In this document: one piece after another, positions 1-4,897 of the stretch
Layout of the letters: the number at the start of each line of letters is the position of its first letter
How positions within the stretch are numbered: position 1 is the first letter of the stretch
Assembly (NCBI GenBank): GCA_019752915.1
Contig: JAIELO010000374.1
Location: 1-7,221 of the forward strand
Direction of reading: 5' to 3'
Length of the DNA: 7,221 bases
DNA from: Burkholderiaceae bacterium
Lineage (GTDB): Bacteria > Pseudomonadota > Gammaproteobacteria > Burkholderiales > Burkholderiaceae_D
Program-made: the position numbers and the translations under genes
Notes under the pieces: model-generated
What the model saw: the letters and a program-made list of their open reading frames with translations, nothing else
Told to the model about the DNA's origin: nothing
The model's database searches: none

Positions 1-320
1 GTGCCTTTCTTGATACCGAAGTTGGCGGTCGGTTTGAACAACAGGTGCTCCAGCAAGTGGGCCATCCCCGTCTCGCCGTAGTTCTCATGGCGCGAACCGA
101 CCATGTAGACGATGTTGGTGGTCAGGGTCGGCTTGCTGGCGTCCGGGAACAGCAGCACGCGCAGGCCATTGGCCAGACGGTACTCGGTAATCCCCTCGAC
201 CGAGGTCACTTTCACTGCGGCAGTTTTGCTGACCGCAGCAGTGGCCGGTGCGGCCGGCGTCGCGGCGAACGCTGGCGACAGTATCCCTGCGCTGAGCATG
301 ATGGCGGTAAGTAGTTTCAC
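1..320 (-). CDS. Secreted M16 family zinc peptidase, N-terminal 106 residues (3' end outside window)
   Basis: Reading leftward from a GTG at 320-318, the frame stays open to the window edge. Residues 1-19 form a signal peptide (basic Lys2, hydrophobic core, AFA cleavage before Ala20), followed by an Ala/Pro/Thr-rich stretch and the start of an M16 domain ([17 protein letters not shown], about 44-60). The inverted zinc motif HLLEH lies at 88-92: His88 and His92 bind zinc and Glu91 is the catalytic base. The third ligand, a Glu about 75 residues further on, lies outside the window. M16 enzymes (pitrilysin/insulinase class) degrade peptides; a signal peptide points to the periplasm. GTG is preferred because AGGGG sits 9 nt upstream (330-334) and no in-frame ATG lies between it and the upstream stop; the next ATG (299-297) would remove half of the signal peptide. 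Such genes often stand beside a second M16 gene, which cannot be seen here. Family assignment is firm; substrate unknown. Confidence 0.93.
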   Translation of the reverse strand, partial: MKLLTAIMLSAGILSPAFAATPAAPATAAVSKTAAVKVTSVEGITEYRLANGLRVLLFPDASKPTLTTNIVYMVGSRHENYGETGMAHLLEHLLFKPTANFGIKKG

Positions 321-355
321 TCTGGGTAGCCCCTGTATTAAAAGTAAGATTAATG

Positions 356-385
356 ATTATATAACCGGAAAAACACCGTCATGAA
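356..385 (-). promoter_or_regulatory. Candidate promoter of the M16 peptidase gene
   Basis: On the minus strand a perfect TATAAT lies at 361-356, placing the transcript start near 349 and giving a leader of about 29 nt before the GTG start, which includes the AGGGG ribosome binding site. The -35 region is poor: TTCATG at 385-380 with an 18-bp spacer matches only three consensus positions. A TTTCCGGT word (371-364) abuts the upstream edge of the -10 and recurs 45 bp further upstream, so an activator could compensate. This is a pattern match only. Confidence 0.4.
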
Positions 386-396
386 ACTTCTTTCAG

Positions 397-424
397 CCTG
401 GCTTCCGGACCGGAAATACCCAGG
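397..424. repeat. Interrupted inverted repeat in the divergent intergenic region
   Basis: CCTGG (397-401) can pair with CCAGG (420-424), and inside it TTCCG (403-407) pairs with CGGAA (411-415) around a 3-nt loop; one unpaired base on one side and four on the other separate the two stems. No T-run follows in either direction, so it is a poor intrinsic terminator. It lies upstream of both candidate promoters and could be a protein binding site or have no function. Confidence 0.35.
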
Positions 425-474
425 TTCGGCGCGCACTTTCCGCATTAATATAGATAAAAAATAAAGTTTATTAT

Positions 475-483
475 TGTGATAAT
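475..483 (+). promoter_or_regulatory. Candidate extended -10 promoter for the outer-membrane protein gene
   Basis: TGT followed by GATAAT (478-483) fits the extended -10 pattern TGnTATAAT with one mismatch in the hexamer, in the most AT-rich part of the intergenic region. There is no recognisable -35 at 455-460, which extended -10 promoters can tolerate. Transcription would begin near 490 and give a leader of about 220 nt. A weaker alternative is TTGGCA at 493-498 with a poor downstream -10. Not certain. Confidence 0.3.
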
Positions 484-710
484 TCAATAGATTTGGCATT
501 AGTGCATTAATGTAATATTTCGTTCCCTGCGCTGCGCCATATTCCACAGCGAAATCATTGCGAATCAATGCGCTCGGCTTGTTCTCGGTAGCGATTTGTA
601 TACCAGACCGCCCGCCGCCAGCAACCAAGGCCTGCATGCTTTTCCGGGCGTGAAGCGTCGGAATCTCAATGATTACAGCAGGCAAATCCAACCTCGAAAG
701 AAAACAGACC

Positions 711-1250
711 ATGTTCAAAAAAATTATCAGCGTCGCGATCCTGACGGCAACCGCAGGAATGGCCTCGGCCCAGTCCGACGCAACGAAAACGGCTGGCCCA
801 TACATCGGTGCCAGCTATTCCTACGTATCGGTCAAAAATGACCTGACCAGCGGCGGTGATGTGAAACTGTCCACCGTTGGTGCGCTGGTTGGCTACGATT
901 TCAACGCGAATTTCGCCGTTGAAGCGCGCCTCGCAGCCGGCGTCGGCAGCGACAACATCCGCTTTTTCGGCCGTGACATCGATGTCAAATTTGATCGTCT
1001 GGCCGGCGTCTATGGCAAATGGAGCGTGGCGATCGAACCGCAACTCGACATCTATGGCTTGGCCGGTGTCACCAACGGCAAGGTCAAAGCCACCCTGCGC
1101 GGCGTGTCCGATACCGAATCCAAAAGCAGCGGCAGCCTCGGTGTCGGTCTGACGTATAAGATCAACCGTGCGTACGCGGTGTCGATTGAATACGCGCGCC
1201 TGTATTCCGACGCCAATGCCGTCAACATCACCAGCAAATTTGCCTTCTAA
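711..1250 (+). CDS. Small outer-membrane beta-barrel protein
   Basis: The 179-residue product opens with a clear signal peptide (MFKKI, hydrophobic core, cleavage after ASA at residue 20). The mature part is built of short alternating polar/hydrophobic strands typical of an eight-stranded barrel of the OmpX/OmpA-like 'outer membrane beta-barrel' type: YIGASYSYVSV near the start, a repeated GxxxGY...FAVEARLA pattern in the middle, LGVGLTYKINRAYAVSIEYARLY late. The chain ends in Phe (KFAF), the usual recognition residue for the BAM assembly machine. There is no C-terminal OmpA peptidoglycan-binding domain. ATG 711 is chosen because it begins the signal peptide; an in-frame ATG at 669 would add 14 polar residues ahead of it. 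The ribosome binding site is weak (GAAAG, 696-700). No partner gene adjoins; a GC-rich hairpin follows the stop. Function could be structural, adhesive or stress-related and cannot be decided here. Confidence 0.85.
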   Translation: MFKKIISVAILTATAGMASAQSDATKTAGPYIGASYSYVSVKNDLTSGGDVKLSTVGALVGYDFNANFAVEARLAAGVGSDNIRFFGRDIDVKFDRLAGVYGKWSVAIEPQLDIYGLAGVTNGKVKATLRGVSDTESKSSGSLGVGLTYKINRAYAVSIEYARLYSDANAVNITSKFAF

Positions 1251-1257
1251 GCTGCGC

Positions 1258-1280
1258 CGCCCTCGCTGCACCGGAGGGCG
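1258..1280 (+). terminator. Hairpin after the outer-membrane protein gene, possible terminator
   Basis: Seven bases after the stop, CGCCCTC (1258-1264) is matched exactly by GAGGGCG (1274-1280) around a 9-nt loop. The stem is GC-rich and well placed, but the following bases are not a T-run, so it would be an imperfect intrinsic terminator or an RNA-end stabiliser. Confidence 0.4.
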
Positions 1281-1316
1281 TCGCTAAGGCGAGCCCGTTA
1301 GGCCCTCGCGACGTGA

Positions 1317-1348
1317 CACCAGACCAACGTTCTATCGAAACGCTGGTG
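1317..1348. repeat. Dyad CACCAG...CTGGTG upstream of the dehydrogenase gene
   Basis: CACCAG (1317-1322) pairs with CTGGTG (1343-1348); within it CGTT (1328-1331) pairs with AACG (1339-1342) around a 7-nt loop, leaving a five-base bulge on one side. It lies in the 268-bp gap between the barrel gene and the dehydrogenase gene. It could be a second transcript end or an operator; no T-run follows on either strand. Confidence 0.35.
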
Positions 1349-1364
1349 CCACGCCCGAAGTGAC

Positions 1365-1391
1365 TGGACACTTGCCGGATTCCCCTATAGC
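1365..1391 (+). promoter_or_regulatory. Weak candidate promoter for the dehydrogenase gene
   Basis: TGGACA (1365-1370, five of six -35 positions) precedes TATAGC (1386-1391, four of six -10 positions), but the spacer is only 15 bp, shorter than the usual 16-18. It would give a leader of about 120 nt. It is the best match I found in the gap, offered tentatively. Confidence 0.22.
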
Positions 1392-1518
1392 CTCTGCGCT
1401 ACGGCCTTGTACCGCACACGGAAAATGTCTGGCTACCCGCGCGCCGCTCTGCACCGGCGCCGCCCAACGGCCAGTGCTGCAAGCCTTTCCCTCACTCACT
1501 TGTATGGAGCAGCATGCC

Positions 1519-2217
1519 ATGATGGCCAGCCTTCCCGATCAGTTTCACGCGCTGGTCATTGGTGCCTCCGGTGCGCTGGGCGCAGCCTTTGTCGCGCTGC
1601 TGGAAAATTCACCACGCTGCGCTTCGGTGCGCGCCCTGCATCGCCACTCGACACCGTCGCTCGACTTTGCCGACGAGGCCAGCATCGGCGCCGCTGCCGC
1701 AGCACTCGCCAGCGGCCCGCGCTTCCACCTGATTATCAACGCGACCGGCCTGCTGCACGGCGACACCCTGATGCCGGAGAAACGTCTGGCAGACCTCAGC
1801 TACGAAAAGATGCAGGCGCTATTCCTCGTCAATACCATGGGGCCGGCAATGGTACTGCGCCACTTTACTCCGCTGCTCGCTGGCGAACGCGCCATCATGG
1901 CGCTGCTCTCGGCCAAAGTTGGCAGTATCGGCGACAATCGGCTGGGCGGCTGGTACAGCTACCGCGCTTCCAAAAGTGCGCTCAATATGATGGTCAGAAC
2001 CGCCGCGATCGAACTGGCGCGCAACCAGAAGCACAGCGTGCTGGTGGCGCTGCATCCGGGGACTGTCAACTCATCCCTGTCGCGACCGTTTCGCGGCGAA
2101 AGCATCGGCCGCCCCGCCGACGTGGCCGCACGCGACATGCTGGCAGTTCTCGATACGCTCACCCCTGACGACACCGGCAGCTTCCGTAGCTATGACGGCG
2201 CGACCCTCCCCTGGTAA
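1519..2217 (+). CDS. Short-chain dehydrogenase/reductase, C-factor-like
   Basis: This 232-residue protein has the one-domain length and landmarks of a classical SDR: nucleotide-binding glycine motif GASGALG (15-21), the strand motif NATG (74-77) in place of the usual NNAG, Asn105 in LFLVNT, a serine-containing SAKVGSIGDN stretch (131-140), the catalytic YRASK (Tyr148, Lys152), and HPGTV (179-183) after the sixth strand. The GGWYSYRASKSALN block and the C-terminal GSFRSYDG...PW resemble the group annotated as cell-cell signalling C-factor or YnfK-like SDR; those names do not establish a substrate. A cytoplasmic NAD(P)-dependent oxidoreductase is expected. The start at ATG 1519 is set by GGAG at 1506-1509, 9 nt upstream; a second ATG follows directly at 1522, and ATG 1504 overlaps the ribosome binding site. 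The gene stands alone, converging on the Trp-rich gene with 21 bp between stops. Confidence 0.88.
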   Translation: MMASLPDQFHALVIGASGALGAAFVALLENSPRCASVRALHRHSTPSLDFADEASIGAAAAALASGPRFHLIINATGLLHGDTLMPEKRLADLSYEKMQALFLVNTMGPAMVLRHFTPLLAGERAIMALLSAKVGSIGDNRLGGWYSYRASKSALNMMVRTAAIELARNQKHSVLVALHPGTVNSSLSRPFRGESIGRPADVAARDMLAVLDTLTPDDTGSFRSYDGATLPW

Positions 2218-2238
2218 GACTGTCCGCAGACACGACGC

Positions 2239-2535
2239 TCAGCGCCAGCCTTGCAGCCACTGGCTTTGATCGGTCAGCTCGCGCCAGTGCAAGGTCATAC
2301 TGCGGCGGCTCATCACTGCCTCGATGGTGAGCATCTCGACCGGCGCGTCCGGCAGCTCTGGCTCGATCAGGGCCGTCACGATAAAGTGCTTTTCCTTGTT
2401 GACGGGCTGCGCCGCCGTCCACTTACTGCGCAGCAGTTTAGCGACCTGCAGACGCAATGGCTTGACCGGTTTGGACGGTTTGATCGACTGACGCGCAGAC
2501 TCGGGCTGGCCATCACGAATCACAGTCTGAGACAT
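2239..2535 (-). CDS. Trp-rich conserved small protein, TIGR02450/DUF2389-like
   Basis: A 98-residue protein. After a basic, Pro/Lys-rich N-terminus (IKPSKPVKPLR, 18-28) comes the recognisable core LLRSKWTAAQPVNKEKHF (34-51), then a beta-like segment and a C-terminal TLHWRELTDQSQWLQGWR. Four tryptophans (39, 84, 93, 97) fit the family named for them. Family members have no known function. Core members are, from memory, nearer 65-75 residues, so the N-terminal 30 or so residues are an extension. There is no signal peptide or membrane helix, so it is probably cytoplasmic. The start at 2535 has AGGAA (2544-2540) 4 nt upstream; an open frame continues further upstream but has no support. The gene lies 71 bp downstream of the membrane glycosyltransferase on the same strand and could be at the end of its transcript or have its own promoter. 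Confidence 0.82.
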   Translation of the reverse strand: MSQTVIRDGQPESARQSIKPSKPVKPLRLQVAKLLRSKWTAAQPVNKEKHFIVTALIEPELPDAPVEMLTIEAVMSRRSMTLHWRELTDQSQWLQGWR

Positions 2536-2586
2536 ATCGTTCCTATCATGGTGAGGGTGTACACAGACCACTAGCATCGCATAAAT

Positions 2587-2605
2587 GCGCCTCGCCTGCT
2601 GGCGC
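2587..2605 (-). terminator. Hairpin just after the membrane glycosyltransferase gene
   Basis: On the minus strand GCGCC and GGCGC (5-bp stem, 9-nt loop) lie one base after the TAG stop and are followed by ATTTAT, a short and interrupted T-rich run. It could end or attenuate the glycosyltransferase transcript before the Trp-rich gene. The stem is short, so this is tentative. Confidence 0.27.
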
Positions 2606-2606
2606 C

Positions 2607-4478
2607 CTAGCGGTTCAGAGCCATCACCCGGCACAGCCGGTAAGGGTGCGGCTCGGTGCCCACGAAGGCGGGATAGCGCACGCAACTGGCAGCGTCCAGC
2701 AACAGGCCGTAACGCGCCAGCTGCCCCTGTACTTCGTTTTCCAGCGCAGCATCCTGCGCTGCCAGATCGACGTGGAACTGCGCTTGCAGCACCAGCGTGC
2801 AAGCCTCTCCCTGCGCTGCAGCCAGAGGCTGCACTTCAACCTGAAAACGCACCCGCCGCAACCAGCCATCGAGCCGCGCGCAGGCCGCCGGAGACGCCGT
2901 CAGTCCCAGACTGCGCGCCAGCGCCAGCTTGCGCTGCGCACCGGCCTCGCGAATATTGACTGCCGCCGGCAACATCACATAAGGTGGCGCGGTGCGGGCG
3001 GCAGCGCGCGCCTGCAAACGCTGCACATACGCGGCCGATTCCGGAAAGCCACTGCCGATTGCCAGAAACGCGACTTGCGGCTGGAAGAAGCGGGTCAGCC
3101 AGGCCATCGGTGTACGCACCATATACACCACGGTGCTTTCCGGCCGGGCAAAGCTGGGCACTTCGGCACGAAACGCGCTGGCACTCCAGCCGCCATGTCC
3201 CCAGCTGACAAAGGGCAGCGTGTAGAAGGCACACAGTAGCAGCGACCAGCCTGCCAGACGGCGCGCCACACCAGCACTGAACAGGCGATGCAGCAGCAGC
3301 CACACCAGCAACGGTGCCAGCAGTTCCAGCGGCACCAGATAACGGTAAATGCTGAACAGCTTCAGCCAGATCAGATAGCCGAGTACAAAGAAAACCAGCA
3401 GCACGCGCGCCGCCAGCAAGCCGTGCGCGGCACCAGACGTGCTAGACGTGCTGGCCGGACTGGCCACACGACCGCCCACAGCTTTCCACCAGCACCACAG
3501 CGCATGCAGCGCCGCCGCCACGATCAGGACAAAGACCAGTGGCCAGATCAGCTGACGCAGCGGCACCTCGGCGATGCGCGCGATATCGCGGGTAAAGATA
3601 AACGGCCACAGCAACGCCTCGCCCGGATTGCGTGGCAAGTGACCGGCATCGAGCACCCCCAGCGGCGCAGCCAGCGGGCTAGCGAACAGATTGTTAAATT
3701 GCGGGAACAGGGGATTCCCGAACAGCTGCCACATGGTGAGCCACCAGTAGCCCGCCGTGGCGGCCATGCCGGCCAGCACGCCCACCCCGAACCACCACGC
3801 CTGCGCAATACGCCGCCAGAATGGCAAAGGCCACAACAGCAGCGCCAGACACAGCGCAACGGCGTAATTCACATTGGTCGGTTTCAGCCCGGCAGCAGCC
3901 CCCATCAACAGTCCGGCCAGTAACAGCGCACCGATGCCAAGCGCCGGCGCGCGCGCGACGCTAGCGCAACGGCGCAGCACCATGTAGAGCGAACTGAGCA
4001 CCAGCAGCGAGGTCAGATTATCGCCCATGCAATTGCCCAGTTCGGACAGAAAGCCCGCGCCCAGACAGCCAGTCAGCGCCAGCAGCAAGGCCACGCGCTG
4101 GCGTCCCGGCAACAGCAAGCGGGCTATCCCTGCCAGCGGAATGAAGTTCAGACCATGCAGAGCACCGAACACGGCACCGGCTAGCGGCGCTGGTGCGTAC
4201 AAGGTCAGCAGGTAGTAAGGCAAGTCCAGCAGCGGATTGAAATAGGTCTGGAAACCGGCCGGCGACATATCGATCGCCAGCCGCCCGTTGAGCAGCGCAT
4301 AGGGGTTGTACAGGTGGTAATTGCGCATGTCCCAGCCGTCATCCTGCCCGAGCAGCAAGGCTTGCAGGGCGCACAGCAGCGGCACGAGCAGGGCTGCGTA
4401 GAACGCGGCGCGTGGCTGCGCCAGCACGGCGCTACGCCGCTCGAACCAGTTTTCCAGCCGGTGGGGAAGCTGTAGCAA
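2607..4478 (-). CDS. Polytopic membrane protein, putative GT-C type glycosyltransferase
   Basis: A 623-residue protein with a cytoplasmic N-terminal stub (FERR), a first membrane helix at about 24-43, and then the motif GQDDGWDMRNYHLYNP (44-59). An acidic pair just after the first helix is the usual place for the catalytic acid of GT-C enzymes, so Asp46/Asp47/Asp50 are candidates. Around ten hydrophobic segments follow to about 425, with LKPTN at 198-202 reminiscent of the LKP motif in GT87-like mannosyltransferases, and a Ser/Thr/Ala linker at 340-352. Residues about 425-623 are mainly soluble and probably periplasmic. GT-C enzymes take sugars from polyprenyl phosphates on the outer face of the inner membrane, matching the two genes just upstream, which would make and move such a donor. 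The start is TTG: a perfect AAGGAG (4491-4486) lies 7 nt upstream and there is no nearby in-frame ATG. Acceptor and sugar are unknown; O-antigen, another glycan, a lipid or protein are all possible. Membrane location is firm, enzyme class inferred. Confidence 0.75.
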   Translation of the reverse strand: MLQLPHRLENWFERRSAVLAQPRAAFYAALLVPLLCALQALLLGQDDGWDMRNYHLYNPYALLNGRLAIDMSPAGFQTYFNPLLDLPYYLLTLYAPAPLAGAVFGALHGLNFIPLAGIARLLLPGRQRVALLLALTGCLGAGFLSELGNCMGDNLTSLLVLSSLYMVLRRCASVARAPALGIGALLLAGLLMGAAAGLKPTNVNYAVALCLALLLWPLPFWRRIAQAWWFGVGVLAGMAATAGYWWLTMWQLFGNPLFPQFNNLFASPLAAPLGVLDAGHLPRNPGEALLWPFIFTRDIARIAEVPLRQLIWPLVFVLIVAAALHALWCWWKAVGGRVASPASTSSTSGAAHGLLAARVLLVFFVLGYLIWLKLFSIYRYLVPLELLAPLLVWLLLHRLFSAGVARRLAGWSLLLCAFYTLPFVSWGHGGWSASAFRAEVPSFARPESTVVYMVRTPMAWLTRFFQPQVAFLAIGSGFPESAAYVQRLQARAAARTAPPYVMLPAAVNIREAGAQRKLALARSLGLTASPAACARLDGWLRRVRFQVEVQPLAAAQGEACTLVLQAQFHVDLAAQDAALENEVQGQLARYGLLLDAASCVRYPAFVGTEPHPYRLCRVMALNR

Positions 4479-4485
4479 AGGGCAA

Positions 4486-4491
4486 CTCCTT
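4486..4491 (-). promoter_or_regulatory. Ribosome binding site AAGGAG that fixes a TTG start
   Basis: The minus strand reads AAGGAG, then 7 nt, then TTG (4478-4476). It is the strongest ribosome binding site in the window and lies in the 29-bp gap after the GtrA-like gene, so the membrane glycosyltransferase is translated independently, with a rare start codon offset by a strong site. Confidence 0.75.
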
Positions 4492-4500
4492 GAGGTATAC

Positions 4501-4528
4501 GTGAAGACTAATGTGTGAAGACGAAGTA
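4501..4528. repeat. Short tandem repeat, period 14, at the end of the GtrA-like gene
   Basis: GTGAAGAC occurs at 4501-4508 and again at 4515-4522, exactly 14 bp apart; the remaining six bases of each unit match in part only. The second copy encodes the VFT of the C-terminus and the first overlaps the stop codon and gap. It may be a small duplication at the gene end; chance is also possible. Confidence 0.4.
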
Positions 4529-4897
4529 GCGTGCGGCAAGGAAGTTGACCGTCATGCCGGCCAGCGAACCGACGGCGACGGCCAGTGCCGGCAGCCAGAA
4601 ATATTCCGGTAGCGAGTACACCAGTGCGCTAAAGACAGCATAGTTGACGGCGCCGCCGCCCAGCATCGCGGTCAGATAGCGCCACCATTCCTGCCACGCG
4701 CTGCGACTGCTGGCAGTAAAGGTGTAGCGCCGGTTCAGTCGCCAGGTCAGCCAGACGGCCCCCAGAAACGACAGCACCCGCCCCGAATAGAAATTGGCGC
4801 CCAGTTGCAGGGCCAGATATAGCAGCGTGACGTCCATGATGCAACCGAGCACGCCACTGAAGGCGAAGCGCAACAGTTGCGGCAGATGGCTACGCAT
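4508..4897 (-). CDS. GtrA-like four-helix membrane protein
   Basis: The 129-residue product (MRSHLPQLLRFAFSG...) has the size and layout of the GtrA family: a short N-terminus with an LRFAFSGVLG motif, four hydrophobic helices in two pairs, a basic loop with WLTWRLNRRYTF between pairs, and a C-terminal AGMTVNFLAARYFVF ending, all typical. GtrA proteins are thought to help move polyprenyl-phosphate-linked sugars across the inner membrane; that role comes from the serotype-converting gtr clusters and is not proven in general. The ATG at 4897 overlaps the stop of the upstream glycosyltransferase by 8 nt (GATGCGTAG), with no clear ribosome binding site of its own, suggesting translational coupling. 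A longer frame starting at 4966 lies inside the upstream gene and adds 23 unsupported residues. The membrane glycosyltransferase begins 29 bp after its stop. Confidence 0.88.
   Translation of the reverse strand: MRSHLPQLLRFAFSGVLGCIMDVTLLYLALQLGANFYSGRVLSFLGAVWLTWRLNRRYTFTASSRSAWQEWWRYLTAMLGGGAVNYAVFSALVYSLPEYFWLPALAVAVGSLAGMTVNFLAARYFVFTH

Larger units (their letters stand above)
321..710. other. Divergent AT-rich intergenic region, no gene
   Basis: This 390-bp stretch separates the divergent starts of the M16 peptidase and the outer-membrane protein. It is clearly AT-rich between about 340-365 and 440-522, in contrast to the GC-rich genes around it, as expected for promoter DNA. It contains candidate promoters for both directions, two ACCGGAAA copies (364-371, 409-416), three GCATTA copies (442-447, 496-501, 504-509) and an interrupted hairpin at 397-424. 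From about 522 to 710 the composition returns to normal; if the promoter at 475-483 is used, this part is a leader of about 220 nt for the barrel gene. Open frames here look like chance: they lack family resemblance and ribosome binding sites. Confidence 0.7.

Noticed and set aside
474..487. FNR/ANR-like box TTGTGATAATTCAA
   Set aside because: Three of the ten conserved positions deviate from TTGAT-N4-ATCAA and it overlaps the candidate -10, so it is not convincing.
350..805. Open frame of 151 codons on the minus strand across the divergent intergenic region
   Set aside because: It overlaps the start and signal peptide of the outer-membrane protein gene, crosses AT-rich promoter-like DNA and resembles no family.
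666..1271. Open frame of 201 codons antisense to the outer-membrane protein gene
   Set aside because: The sense strand encodes a signal peptide, barrel strands and terminal Phe; the antisense product is composition-driven.
1360..1518. Possible 53-residue N-terminal extension of the dehydrogenase
   Set aside because: No hydrophobic signal or homology, and GGAG at 1506-1509 directs the start to 1519, where the SDR fold begins.
1407..2168. Open frame of 253 codons in another plus frame over the dehydrogenase gene
   Set aside because: Arg/Ala-rich shadow of a GC-rich gene; the overlapping frame carries the SDR motifs.
2218..2238. Shared terminator between the convergent dehydrogenase and Trp-rich genes
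   Set aside because: Only a 4-bp TGTC/GACA stem and no T-run in the 21-bp gap.
2557..2564. Palindrome GTGTACAC upstream of the Trp-rich gene
   Set aside because: Only 8 bp with no extension or second copy; expected by chance at this length.
2536..2802. Upstream extension of the Trp-rich protein frame
   Set aside because: It runs into the membrane glycosyltransferase gene; AGGAA at 2540-2544 supports the start at 2535.
3288..3923. Open frame of 211 codons antisense to the membrane glycosyltransferase
   Set aside because: Gln/Arg/His-rich low-complexity translation, typical of the reverse strand of Leu/Ala-rich membrane genes.
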